A stretch of DNA of 23,714 nt. Origin: a virus. Shown piece after piece: positions 1-6,521 of this stretch (position 1 is its first letter; each line of letters opens with the position of its first letter). The notes under the pieces were generated by a model. It was not told the origin of the DNA, ran no database searches, and saw nothing but the letters and a program-made list of their open reading frames with translations. A program made the position numbers and the translations under genes. The stretch lies in the IMG/VR virus record IMGVR_UViG_3300025889_000956, positions 1-23,714 of that record; one strand, 5' to 3'.

Positions 1-42
1 CGAACCCAAAGCACAAAAGTAAAAAACCAAAAAAGAAAACAA

Positions 43-336
43 ATGAAACTCTACCAAGTAAACACAAAAGGCCAAAAGGTCGCAAAGGTCGGCGGTTGCG
101 CTGACGTTATCGAAGGCGCAAAATACGCGCTCCGTATTGTACAAAAGGCACAAGGTATGGAACCGAAACAAGGCGCTAAATACCTTCGTACTTTGGGAAT
201 TAGCAAGGCGCAGCCTATTCATTTTGACACGTTCGCAAATACACGCCTTCAAAAATTAGGTACGATACGTTTGGGGCAATTCCTAACGGACTACACGCCG
301 CAAACATTAGAAGCAATTTTGAGCGAACTCAAATAA
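43..336 (+). CDS. Hypothetical basic protein, 97 aa
   Basis: I do not recognise this protein. It is 97 residues, basic, Lys/Gln/Ala-rich, with no membrane segment or catalytic motif visible. The ATG follows an A-rich leader (AAAAAACCAA at 21-30, then AAAACAA next to the start), the same kind of leader seen before other early genes here. It is followed 11 bases later by a second small basic gene (348-566), and both end before the terminator at 675-715, so they probably form one short unit. The DNA is unusually rich in GCGC compared with the rest of the window. Confidence 0.65.
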   Translation: MKLYQVNTKGQKVAKVGGCADVIEGAKYALRIVQKAQGMEPKQGAKYLRTLGISKAQPIHFDTFANTRLQKLGTIRLGQFLTDYTPQTLEAILSELK

Positions 337-347
337 GCGCACAAGGT

Positions 348-566
348 ATGCCCTACATACTCAAACGAGAATCAACGCGCGGCAAAAATACGCGCGAAGC
401 ATTAACGAGCGCGAAGGCGCGAAAAGGTCAAACGAGAAAAGCGGACGCGCAAATAAGGGCGCAGGCCGTAGACCTTAAGCACTCAAGCGCAATAGACAAG
501 CGCATAAGCAACAAGGCGCAAAAGTTAGCAAAACGCGCGGCAAAACGCGCGGGGTTGTTGTACTAA
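348..566 (+). CDS. Hypothetical highly basic protein, 72 aa
   Basis: Unrecognised, very basic small protein (Lys, Arg and Ala dominate; almost no hydrophobic core), so an RNA- or DNA-binding role is possible but only inferred from charge. The start ATG lies 11 bases after the stop of the preceding gene. The coding DNA carries a high density of GCGC and CGCG words, unlike the genes downstream. The low-complexity composition means it could also be a non-coding stretch that happens to stay open; the position between a gene and a terminator favours a real gene. Confidence 0.45.
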   Translation: MPYILKRESTRGKNTREALTSAKARKGQTRKADAQIRAQAVDLKHSSAIDKRISNKAQKLAKRAAKRAGLLY

Positions 567-570
567 ATTT

Positions 571-673
571 CGCTAAGCGGAGACGCGGCATAGTGCCGCA
601 AAAGTGAGAGCCACACTCAAAACGGCATAAGTTCAGGCGCGGGAAAACTACGCCCAAACCTGAACCACATCAA
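571..673 (+). other. Run of hairpins, candidate structured RNA
   Basis: This non-coding stretch lies between the 348-566 gene and the terminator at 675-715. It contains a perfect hairpin GCGGCA-TAG-TGCCGC (585-599) and a 7-bp stem GTTCAGG (631-637) with CCTGAAC (658-664), with a possible inner GCG/CGC pairing (639-641 with 651-653). TGCCG (594-598) could instead pair with CGGCA (623-627), excluding the first hairpin. With the terminator this would be a transcript of about 145 nt. No known RNA family was recognised. Confidence 0.4.
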
Positions 674-674
674 G

Positions 675-715
675 GGATAGGTGTGCCTAATCGGTTCGCC
701 TATCCTTTTTTATTT
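675..715 (+). terminator. Rho-independent terminator
   Basis: Stem GGATAGGTG (675-683) pairs with CGCCTATCC (697-705), nine base pairs including one G-T wobble, with a 13-nt loop. It is followed directly by TTTTTT and a second T tract. It ends the leftmost unit (43-566 plus the hairpin region). Confidence 0.8.
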
Positions 716-716
716 T

Positions 717-727
717 CTAAAAACCAA
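717..727 (+). promoter_or_regulatory. A-rich AACC leader motif
   Basis: CTAAAAACCAA lies 7 bases before the ATG at 735. It is one of several near-identical leader segments found before early genes that do not overlap an upstream gene. It probably serves translation initiation in place of a Shine-Dalgarno sequence. Confidence 0.5.
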
Positions 728-734
728 GAATCGT

Positions 735-995
735 ATGCTACCTAATTCTGAAACATTGCATAAGCGAGTAGCCGCAAAACTTCTGGCTATTACGCAAACA
801 CGCTACAAAAAACTCTACGAGCGAACTCCGCCGTTTTTACGCGAGAAAGAGTTTGCTTTTGGTGAGTTGTCGCACATTATGATAAACTTCGACGATTTGG
901 AAGATTATACACCTTCTCACATTATCCAGATTTGTCAGGATGTTTCCGCAGGTCTTAACATTATTGAAACCCGTCTAACCGAACTAAAATACTAA
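735..995 (+). CDS. Hypothetical protein, 86 aa
   Basis: Unrecognised soluble protein of 86 residues. The reading frame is open further upstream, but the only plausible start is the ATG at 735, which follows the leader CTAAAAACCAA; earlier start codons would fall inside the terminator hairpin. The sequence looks mostly helical, with a basic N-terminal half and an acidic stretch in the middle (INFDDLEDY). It is first in a tight series of small genes that runs to about 1292. Confidence 0.65.
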   Translation: MLPNSETLHKRVAAKLLAITQTRYKKLYERTPPFLREKEFAFGELSHIMINFDDLEDYTPSHIIQICQDVSAGLNIIETRLTELKY

Positions 996-997
996 AT

Positions 998-1120
998 ATG
1001 CATATTGCCCAACTCTTCGTATTATTTGCGGGAATTATTACCGCTATCGGACTATTTCACGCCGTCCGAGAATTTATTGTTGAAACTATTAAAGAACTGA
1101 AAAATGAAAAGACAAACTGA
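998..1120 (+). CDS. Small single-pass membrane protein, 40 aa
   Basis: A 40-residue frame starts with ATG two bases after the preceding stop. Residues about 4-24 (starting AQLFVLFAGIITAIGLF) are one hydrophobic segment, followed by a charged C-terminal tail rich in Glu and Lys. The gene overlaps the next start (1104) by 17 bases, which suggests translational coupling. Function unknown; it is one of several tiny membrane proteins in this early region and could act on host membrane processes, but nothing in the sequence shows this. Confidence 0.6.
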   Translation: MHIAQLFVLFAGIITAIGLFHAVREFIVETIKELKNEKTN

Positions 1121-1292
1121 ATTGTACGCCTTTGCCGTAAAACTTCAGGGACGACCTGAATTTGCGGAAGTGTCTCGCCGTTGGTGCAAGATCCCAGAGC
1201 GTACCGAGAATTGGAAATCTTTGCGTTATATGCTTGAAAATTGGGACGAAGTAACCACAATTCAAGTCCGTAAAGTAACGCCTCGTTTTTAA
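1104..1292 (+). CDS. Hypothetical protein, 62 aa
   Basis: Unrecognised 62-residue basic protein with three Trp residues, starting in AAAATGAAAAG inside the end of the preceding membrane-protein gene. It contains no obvious motif. The A-rich context of the ATG and the overlap with the upstream gene support this start. Confidence 0.65.
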   Translation: MKRQTELYAFAVKLQGRPEFAEVSRRWCKIPERTENWKSLRYMLENWDEVTTIQVRKVTPRF

Positions 1293-1303
1293 ATTTAACC
1301 AAC

Positions 1304-1316
1304 CTAAAAAACCAAA
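1304..1316 (+). promoter_or_regulatory. A-rich AACC leader motif
   Basis: CTAAAAAACCAAA lies 5 bases before the ATG at 1322. It belongs to the recurring leader family seen at 717, 2718, 3431, 6522 and 10061. Confidence 0.5.
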
Positions 1317-1321
1317 TTGCT

Positions 1322-1630
1322 ATGTTTAACAAATATGCCTTTATTGACGATTTAAAAGAATCTATTGTAGACGCGATAGAAAACGAAGAAATCAAAGAGC
1401 ATTACGATTTAATAGAATTTATTTGTGAAGAACTCGAGAGAAAAACCACCTATTACGGAGAATGCTTTGATATTGTCAAGGGTTGCAACTTCACAAATTG
1501 GTCTGATTTAGATTATGAAATTAAGTGCATCAGTAGTGCCGCATTTGCTGCACTGAAAGAACTTATTGACGAAGAGATTGACTACGACTACTTCAACAAA
1601 CTAATTCAAGAAAAGCAAGAAAATGAATAA
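1322..1630 (+). CDS. Hypothetical acidic protein, 102 aa
   Basis: Acidic 102-residue protein (many Glu and Asp), probably helical, with four Cys residues that do not form an evident metal-binding spacing. No family recognised. Strongly acidic small early phage proteins are sometimes DNA mimics or inhibitors, but that is only a possibility here. Its end overlaps the start of the next gene by 8 bases. Confidence 0.7.
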   Translation: MFNKYAFIDDLKESIVDAIENEEIKEHYDLIEFICEELERKTTYYGECFDIVKGCNFTNWSDLDYEIKCISSAAFAALKELIDEEIDYDYFNKLIQEKQENE

Positions 1631-1853
1631 CCCAATTTTTGACTCAAAGTACACAAGAGAGTTGCTTCTGGAAACTCCAGCAGGTACGCTGTACTATGTG
1701 ATTTACTACGACTACGACGAACTCAACGAAGTTCCCTTTGTGAACTACATTGACATCACTCTGCCCGATGGTTCGGTAATTCCATTGCCGCCATCAAAAT
1801 ACAATGAACTATACTATTTAGAAGAAGAAAACCTAAACTCTAAACTCCTTTAA
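1623..1853 (+). CDS. Hypothetical acidic protein, 76 aa
   Basis: Acidic, Tyr-rich 76-residue protein; the pattern (TPAGTLYYVIYYDYDELNEV) suggests beta strands followed by an acidic turn. No family recognised. It starts inside the end of the preceding gene (8-base overlap) and stops two bases before the next ATG, so it is part of a translationally linked row. Confidence 0.65.
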   Translation: MNNPIFDSKYTRELLLETPAGTLYYVIYYDYDELNEVPFVNYIDITLPDGSVIPLPPSKYNELYYLEEENLNSKLL

Positions 1854-1855
1854 TT

Positions 1856-2134
1856 ATGCAAACTCAACGCTATCTACTGTCCAATTTAATGGACTTAATC
1901 GTGCTCAAGGGCACTATCTTCGGCGCTGTCTATAAGAAAAAAGACGGACAGATTACGAAGATTAACGGGCGATTTGGTGTCCGTAAACACCTCAAGGGCG
2001 GCACTCGTACAGTTCCCCAAGATATGTATGTTGTCTGGGATAATAACCGAAGACGATACACCGCACTTGATCCCGAGCGAATCCAATCTATCAACTATAA
2101 AGGCATTACCTATGGATTTTCTGACGCAGAATAG
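1856..2134 (+). CDS. SH3 beta-barrel (DUF2693/WYL_2-like) protein, 92 aa
   Basis: The order KGTIFGAVYKKKDGQITKING ... VWDNNRRRYTALDPERI resembles the small phage Sm/SH3-like barrel family once called DUF2693: a strand with KDG, a basic loop, then a VWD strand and a closing Arg-rich strand. Proteins of this family are common in phage early regions and their role is not established. The C-terminal end overlaps the next gene by 23 bases. The call rests on recognised pattern, not on a profile search. Confidence 0.6.
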   Translation: MQTQRYLLSNLMDLIVLKGTIFGAVYKKKDGQITKINGRFGVRKHLKGGTRTVPQDMYVVWDNNRRRYTALDPERIQSINYKGITYGFSDAE

Positions 2135-2717
2135 CAAACTCAAGAAGACCTCCAAAGAATTGGGAGTCCGAGTATTTAACTTCGGCATACCTGCATACAA
2201 ATCAGCATCGGGCAAACTTACCTGCCCATTTGCTAAAGATTGTGTGAAGTATTGCTATGCCCAGAAGGGCGCATACATTTGGGGCAACGTATCTCCGGCC
2301 TTTGAGCGCAGGTACGAGGCAACCAAATTAGATACGTTCGTTGACCTGATGACTCAGGAAATACGTCGTAAAAAAGTTGACTTCTTACGCATCCACGACA
2401 GCGGAGACTACTACTCACCTGCTTACCTCGAGAAATGGCTGCAAATCGCAAGAAATAACCCTCAAACGAAGTTCTACTCATACACCAAGAGCGTTCCTTT
2501 GTTTGAGAATGTAGAACTACCTGAAAACTTTGACGTAATCTTCTCGCAAGGTTCAAAGGTTGACTTCCTGATTGAGCCAGAGACTATGCGGCACTCAAAG
2601 ATTTTCAAGAGCGCAGAAGAACTGACGATCGCAGGATATGTAGACGCAAGCAAGATTGATTTGTATGCGACCAAATGGTACAACAAAAACCACAAGGTCG
2701 GTTTGATTTTTCACTAA
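2112..2717 (+). CDS. GP88-like protein with Cys cluster, 201 aa
   Basis: The sequence has the marks of the phage 'gene product 88' family: a Cys cluster CPFAKDCVKYCYAQKG (Cys38, Cys44, Cys48) and, further on, FLRIHDSGDYYSPAYLEKW (about 91-109) and FYSYTKS. The conserved Cys residues suggest a bound metal or iron-sulfur cluster; the biochemical role is unknown to me. The frame is open upstream to 1974, but the ATG at 2112 is chosen because everything before it is the other frame of the upstream gene and family similarity begins here. Overlap with that gene is 23 bases. Confidence 0.7.
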   Translation: MDFLTQNSKLKKTSKELGVRVFNFGIPAYKSASGKLTCPFAKDCVKYCYAQKGAYIWGNVSPAFERRYEATKLDTFVDLMTQEIRRKKVDFLRIHDSGDYYSPAYLEKWLQIARNNPQTKFYSYTKSVPLFENVELPENFDVIFSQGSKVDFLIEPETMRHSKIFKSAEELTIAGYVDASKIDLYATKWYNKNHKVGLIFH

Positions 2718-2736
2718 CCTAAAACAAAAAACCAAA
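2718..2736 (+). promoter_or_regulatory. A-rich AACC leader motif
   Basis: CCTAAAACAAAAAACCAAA directly precedes the ATG at 2737 and begins right after the upstream stop codon. It is one of the fullest copies of the recurring leader. Confidence 0.55.
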
Positions 2737-2922
2737 ATGAACACTCAAGAAATAACTTCATCAATTTATGCAGATTGGATTCTGAGTAATTACTCAAACC
2801 CAAAGGCGGAAATTGCTTGGCTGTTTGAACAATTGCCAACATATCACAAGGAATTGCTAACCGATAGTATACTTGACGATATTGCATCTGGAACGTACAG
2901 CCCACCAAAAGAAGAAGAATGA
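2737..2922 (+). CDS. Hypothetical acidic protein, 61 aa
   Basis: Unrecognised 61-residue acidic, probably helical protein ending in PPKEEE. The ATG follows a strong A-rich leader. Its stop overlaps the next start as ATGA, indicating coupled translation. Confidence 0.7.
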   Translation: MNTQEITSSIYADWILSNYSNPKAEIAWLFEQLPTYHKELLTDSILDDIASGTYSPPKEEE

Positions 2923-3152
2923 ATATGTTAGGTAAAAAAATGTATATGGTTCACCAAACCTATGGGTTGTGTGACTACAATTCTCATTGGCTGTTCGCCA
3001 CAAGAGAAGATGCTGTGTGGTTTTGGAATGCTCTGTACAAAGAACACTCCACAACTTATATGGAGCGAGTCCTCTTTGAGGATTTGAAGAATCAGGAATA
3101 CTATTATGAAGATGACGAGACTAACGTAAAACTTTACATAACCGAACACTGA
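2919..3152 (+). CDS. Hypothetical protein, 77 aa
   Basis: Unrecognised aromatic-rich protein (HWLFATREDAVWFWNAL) with an acidic Tyr-rich C-terminal half. The ATG at 2919 overlaps the upstream stop (ATGA) and is chosen for coupling; an alternative start is the ATG at 2940, which follows GGTAAAAAA and would remove seven residues. Nothing indicates function. Confidence 0.65.
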   Translation: MNMLGKKMYMVHQTYGLCDYNSHWLFATREDAVWFWNALYKEHSTTYMERVLFEDLKNQEYYYEDDETNVKLYITEH

Positions 3153-3154
3153 CT

Positions 3155-3427
3155 ATGAAATACGCAACAATCAAAGGGCTTCAGAAGTCCTATGGATACG
3201 CAGAACTCCAGAGACTTATTGACTCCGGGGATGTCTGGCATATGGAAGGCGCGTTAGGTCGGGCTGCTATGGATGCTCTGACTGCTGGTGCTTGTATGCT
3301 TCCAACTACCTCAAGACGAGGTGCTTATGGCAACATAATTCCGTCTCGCTATCAGGTTAAACAGGGAACTTATGGAAGTTTCCACAACTCTGTCAAATTC
3401 TACACAACTAACGAAGAACTTTTTTAA
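3155..3427 (+). CDS. Hypothetical protein, 90 aa
   Basis: A 90-residue protein starting two bases after the previous stop. The middle contains a Gly/Ala-rich segment (GALGRAAMDALTAGACML) and the second half has SRRGAYGNIIPSRYQV. The pattern is of a compact soluble domain; I do not recognise the family. No membrane segment or catalytic motif is evident. Confidence 0.65.
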   Translation: MKYATIKGLQKSYGYAELQRLIDSGDVWHMEGALGRAAMDALTAGACMLPTTSRRGAYGNIIPSRYQVKQGTYGSFHNSVKFYTTNEELF

Positions 3428-3430
3428 CTT

Positions 3431-3445
3431 TAAAACAAAAACCAA
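3431..3445 (+). promoter_or_regulatory. A-rich AACC leader motif
   Basis: TAAAACAAAAACCAA directly abuts the ATG at 3446, another member of the recurring early leader. Confidence 0.55.
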
Positions 3446-4198
3446 ATGCCTAACTATTGCGACAACACATTAGTAATTGTCTCACCTAAAAATGTTTGGG
3501 ACAATACATTAGAGAAACTCCTGTTCGTTGACTACAAAGACAGCGAAGAGAAAACTCCAACCTACCACCGACGATTCTCGTTTGGTGCTCTACTTCCACA
3601 ACCTGAAGAACTCATCAACACTACTGCGCCTGCTAACGTAGTGTCTCAAGAGGAGTACGACGAATGGTATGCCGAGTGGCTACAGATCCCAGAGGATGAC
3701 TTCCGTAAAAACTTCGGTCGTAAGATTACCGAAGAGATGTCCAACGACCTTATCTCAAAGTACGGATTTAATAATTGGTACGACTGGCGATATAGCAAGT
3801 GGGGTGTTAAGTGGGATGCTGATGTATACAACATAGACGTAGAAGAAAAGAAAGACCGATCGGGTGTTGATATTGTGGAGGCCACTATCAATTTCACCAC
3901 ACCTTGGTCTCCTGCAGAGTTTTGGTTTTCTACGCTGTGCGATAACATCCGAGGGTTTGGTGTGTTTATGGAGATGCGATTTGCTGAAGAGGGTATGGGT
4001 TTCGCGGGTACTCAATACTTTGACAACGACGAGCAGTGGGAAGCCGACGGAGAAATCTATCAGGTTGACGATGCCACTGGAGATAAGGTAAACTACGACG
4101 ACGAGTTGTGTAAGTGGCGTAACGAGAGTGGTAAGTTTGTCTCTGAAGATTCTGTGCGAAGCGAGATTCTCTACGACATTAACGACTTAGGCGGATGA
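3446..4198 (+). CDS. Api92-like (DUF1281) protein, 250 aa
   Basis: The N-terminus MPNYCDNTLVIVSP and the later segments NWYDWRYSKWGVKWDA (about 108-123), FTTPWSPAEFWFSTL and RFAEEGMGFAGTQYFDND match the layout of Api92-like phage and plasmid proteins, which carry a ferredoxin-like fold C-terminal domain: conserved N-terminal PN.C.N, a central W..WG.KWD core, then WSPP and EEGMGF. Their function is not established. At 250 residues it is near the usual family length. The stop overlaps the start of a micro membrane gene (ATGA at 4195). Confidence 0.75.
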   Translation: MPNYCDNTLVIVSPKNVWDNTLEKLLFVDYKDSEEKTPTYHRRFSFGALLPQPEELINTTAPANVVSQEEYDEWYAEWLQIPEDDFRKNFGRKITEEMSNDLISKYGFNNWYDWRYSKWGVKWDADVYNIDVEEKKDRSGVDIVEATINFTTPWSPAEFWFSTLCDNIRGFGVFMEMRFAEEGMGFAGTQYFDNDEQWEADGEIYQVDDATGDKVNYDDELCKWRNESGKFVSEDSVRSEILYDINDLGG

Positions 4199-4269
4199 CC
4201 TTACTTGGATTGCTACTTATTATTTACTTTAACTTATTCTATTATGGTAATAAAAATCGTAAACGATGA
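4195..4269 (+). CDS. Micro membrane peptide, 24 aa
   Basis: ATG overlaps the preceding stop as ATGA. The 24 residues are a hydrophobic segment (MTLLGLLLIIYFNLFYYG) followed by a basic tail NKNRKR, the classic layout of a single-pass membrane peptide with its C-terminus in the cytoplasm. It overlaps the next gene start (4244) by 26 bases. It is short enough to be chance, but the coupling and the clean membrane pattern, repeated elsewhere in this window (998, 7196), support it. Confidence 0.45.
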   Translation: MTLLGLLLIIYFNLFYYGNKNRKR

Positions 4270-4426
4270 ACTCTTTGAGAGCGTACATACAGAAGTTAAC
4301 TTCCTTACTCCAGACACTATTGAGATTATTTATACAGACGGTGAGCGGAGAGAAAGATTGGTTGCTGTAGGTAAACATCGAGAGGACGACTTCCTAAACA
4401 CCTTCGGGTTTAAAATAATCGGGTAA
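4244..4426 (+). CDS. Hypothetical protein, 60 aa
   Basis: Unrecognised 60-residue protein with an alternating hydrophobic pattern (TIEIIYTDGERRERLVAVG) that suggests a small beta sheet. The frame is open to a TTG at 4205, but the ATG at 4244 gives a soluble N-terminus (MVIKIVNDELF) and the earlier region is better read as the micro membrane gene. The stop overlaps the methyltransferase start as TAATG. Confidence 0.65.
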   Translation: MVIKIVNDELFESVHTEVNFLTPDTIEIIYTDGERRERLVAVGKHREDDFLNTFGFKIIG

Positions 4427-5442
4427 TGAAAATAAATCAACTAGACCTATTCAGTGGGATAGGTGGATTCCACCTCGGGTTTGAGAGAGCGGGATTTGAA
4501 GTCACTTCTTTCTTCTCTGAAGTAGATCCTCACGCAATCGCAGTTTACAAAAATCAATTTAAAAATTCTACTTATGTCGGATCAGTTACAGATGTTCGAG
4601 GGGAAGACCTCCCAGCAATCGACCTCATCACCTTTGGAAGTCCTTGCCAAGACTTTAGTCTCGCTGGAAAGCGTAGAGGGATGGAAGGACAGCGATCAAG
4701 CCTTATCCTTGAAGCAATTAGGCTTATCAAAGAATGCAGACCTAGAGTTTTTATCTGGGAAAATGTTAAAGGAACTTTCAGCAGCAACGCTGGCGAAGAC
4801 TTTGCGGCAATACTCCAAACGTTTACCGAGATCGGGGGCTATCGACTTGAATGGGAACTGCTTAATACATCGTGGTTCCTCCCCCAAAATCGAGAGCGGG
4901 TATACCTTGTCGGATATTCTTCAGAAGTCCGAGGAGATTGGCGAGGAGTTTTTCCTATCGCAAGCAAGTCAAAATCGGATTATGAGTTACCGAGACAACA
5001 AGCAAACACCAATACAATCCTACAGCGGTATGGAAACGACTCACAAGGAAGCTATATTATTGAACGTAAACTCAATGCACAAGCAGTAATAGAGCCAACG
5101 TTTGGCAGCAAGTCTTTAAACGAAACAATCGAAATGAATGAGCTCTATGAAGGAGTGCCTTCGGCTCTTGATTTGTACAACAGGTCAGCCAGAGACGAAG
5201 CACCTACCTTGACTGATCCTGTTCACAACACCACTAGGTTGTTTGATGGATACCGAATCCGCAAACTTACTCCGATCGAGTGTGAGCGACTTCAAGGCTT
5301 CCCGGATAATCATACTGCCTTTGGTGATTATGATGGCGTTACAAAGCCTGTAAGCAATACACAGCGCTATCGTCAGTGCGGCAACGCAGTAACTGTTGAT
5401 GTTGTTCAGGCTATCGCCAACAAACTAAAGGATATATTCTAG
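4426..5442 (+). CDS. DNA (cytosine-5) methyltransferase
   Basis: A complete C5 cytosine methyltransferase of 338 residues, which transfers a methyl group from S-adenosylmethionine to cytosine in a specific DNA sequence. Motif I is DLFSGIGGF (7-15, AdoMet binding), motif IV GSPCQDFS with catalytic Cys74, motif VI ENVKG (112-116), motif VIII QNRERVYLVG (154-163), motif IX RKLTPIECERLQGFPD and motif X QCGNAVTVD near the C-terminus. The target-recognition region (about 185-265) gives no hint of the target. No partner endonuclease is adjacent, so it probably protects phage DNA against host restriction. A 171-codon frame is open within it at 4574-5089 (see findings). Confidence 0.95.
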   Translation: MKINQLDLFSGIGGFHLGFERAGFEVTSFFSEVDPHAIAVYKNQFKNSTYVGSVTDVRGEDLPAIDLITFGSPCQDFSLAGKRRGMEGQRSSLILEAIRLIKECRPRVFIWENVKGTFSSNAGEDFAAILQTFTEIGGYRLEWELLNTSWFLPQNRERVYLVGYSSEVRGDWRGVFPIASKSKSDYELPRQQANTNTILQRYGNDSQGSYIIERKLNAQAVIEPTFGSKSLNETIEMNELYEGVPSALDLYNRSARDEAPTLTDPVHNTTRLFDGYRIRKLTPIECERLQGFPDNHTAFGDYDGVTKPVSNTQRYRQCGNAVTVDVVQAIANKLKDIF

Positions 5443-5789
5443 TGGATAGTCAGATACTAACTATAGTATATCAACAAGACGAGAGTGAACTGTTGTACTT
5501 GCTGCAAGAGTTCACAGAGTTCGGACTACTCGTTACCAAAGATGATGAGAAGTACAAGAAGTTTATGCGTCTGGTGATTCTATTAGATAAGTTTGTGGCT
5601 ATCCACAGAACCCGCACATCCGATCTTCTAACCTATATGGAAAAGATTGAGACCGCTCGTCTCGAGTATTCTAAACTGCGTAACCGTAATAGAGACCTTG
5701 AGACCAGAGTTGCAGAACTTGAGTCTGCAAATAAGAAACTTATAGAGGAGTATTTGTCTACCGGCGTAGCCGCCAAACACCTACTCTAA
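5442..5789 (+). CDS. Coiled-coil hypothetical protein, 115 aa
   Basis: The likely start is GTG at 5442, which shares a base with the methyltransferase stop (TAGTG); no ATG lies near the beginning of the frame. The C-terminal half (about 70-105, including NRDLETRVAELESANKKL) has heptad repeats of a coiled coil, so the protein likely oligomerises. N-terminal half is helical and acidic. No family recognised. Confidence 0.65.
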   Translation: MDSQILTIVYQQDESELLYLLQEFTEFGLLVTKDDEKYKKFMRLVILLDKFVAIHRTRTSDLLTYMEKIETARLEYSKLRNRNRDLETRVAELESANKKLIEEYLSTGVAAKHLL

Positions 5790-5891
5790 TGGTATGTCCG
5801 TATAACTTATATTATAGAACTAAGACTCAGTTCTATTATAATAGTTATTAAATGTTATTATTATAGTATAAAGTTATAATATACTAGAAAG
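5790..5891 (+). promoter_or_regulatory. AT-rich intergenic control region
   Basis: About 100 bases without a convincing gene, strongly AT-rich, directly before the sigma-like gene. It contains an 8-bp inverted repeat ATAGAACT (5814-5821) and AGTTCTAT (5829-5836) and several overlapping TTATTATA/TATAATA words up to 5885. No TAnnTTTG box is present, so any promoter here would be of another class. It likely holds the promoter or operator of the sigma-like gene. Confidence 0.45.
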
Positions 5892-6494
5892 ATGTTTGAA
5901 GTCACACAAGATATGTTGAAAAGATTTTTACCGAGAGATAATCGGTTCATAATCTACACATTAAAGCGCAACAGGCGCAACATATACTCAGACCATCAGG
6001 TAGAAGAGGTACGATTCCATACTCTGGAGTACCTGTTCAAGGCTCTGCGTAAAGGAAAGGGGTTTGAATCAGAACACCATTTCGTAAACTACCTGAGTAC
6101 GGTGATTGACTCCGCCTACAAGCGGATGATACAAACACAGAACGCACTGAAGAATAATCTCCCGGTAGATAACTTCACTGACCTTGTACCAGAGTCTTTG
6201 CCTGAGGGTATTGGTACAGATGAGTACATCCACTTCATCGGTGGTCAGTCAAGTCATACACCAGAGTACGATAACACCAACGAGTTAATCATTGAGGTTG
6301 CCTACAAGCAGTGTGTTGACAAACGATCGGGTAAGCCAAGCGAGCTGAAGCGAGCGTACTTCGAGGAGATCTACATCAAAGGTAGAGATATGAAAGAGGT
6401 TGCTGATGAGTATGGCGTAAGCCACCAATCAGTACAGCAGAAGATGAAAAGTTTAATTGAAGATATTAGAAAAGCCCTAAATGTTGTTGTATAA
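5892..6494 (+). CDS. Sigma-70-like factor, 200 aa
   Basis: The protein has the two-part layout of a small sigma factor. Residues about 35-90 (VEEVRFHTLEYLFKALRKG ... NYLSTVIDSAYKRMIQ) resemble region 2, which binds core RNA polymerase and the -10 element. Residues about 150-196 (LKRAYFEEIYIKGRDMKEVA, then DEYGVSHQSVQQKMKSLI) resemble the region 4 helix-turn-helix. It stands alone after an AT-rich control region, and its stop codon lies in the spacer of the next promoter. Inference: it directs or modulates phage transcription. A non-sigma regulator with a sigma-like HTH remains possible. Confidence 0.65.
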   Translation: MFEVTQDMLKRFLPRDNRFIIYTLKRNRRNIYSDHQVEEVRFHTLEYLFKALRKGKGFESEHHFVNYLSTVIDSAYKRMIQTQNALKNNLPVDNFTDLVPESLPEGIGTDEYIHFIGGQSSHTPEYDNTNELIIEVAYKQCVDKRSGKPSELKRAYFEEIYIKGRDMKEVADEYGVSHQSVQQKMKSLIEDIRKALNVVV

Positions 6495-6517
6495 ATAGGA
6501 AACTATTTATATCTTTG
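6487..6517 (+). promoter_or_regulatory. Bacteroidota-type promoter
   Basis: TTG at 6487-6489, a 20-bp spacer and TATCTTTG at 6510-6517 match the Bacteroidota housekeeping promoter (-33 TTG, -7 TAnnTTTG). Transcription would start a few bases after 6517, giving a short leader before the ATG at 6537. The sequence TATCTTTGTAATGTA is nearly repeated at the second promoter (11291). Confidence 0.75.
6490..6511. promoter_or_regulatory. Perfect palindrome in promoter spacer
   Basis: TATAAATAG-GAAA-CTATTTATA is a perfect 9-bp inverted repeat that fills the spacer and touches the -7 box. It is a candidate operator for a repressor or activator. A GAAA-loop hairpin in the sigma gene transcript is the alternative reading; no T tract follows. 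Confidence 0.6.
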
Positions 6518-6521
6518 TAAT

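Noticed and set aside
691-700. GGTTCG resembling a tRNA T-loop
   Set aside because: No acceptor, D or anticodon arms fit around it; it is the loop of a terminator. No tRNA gene was seen in the window.
5789-5851. 20-aa frame (TAATG overlap) after the coiled-coil gene
   Set aside because: The coupling is suggestive but the frame is made of the AT-rich inverted repeat, is Tyr-rich and too short to support.
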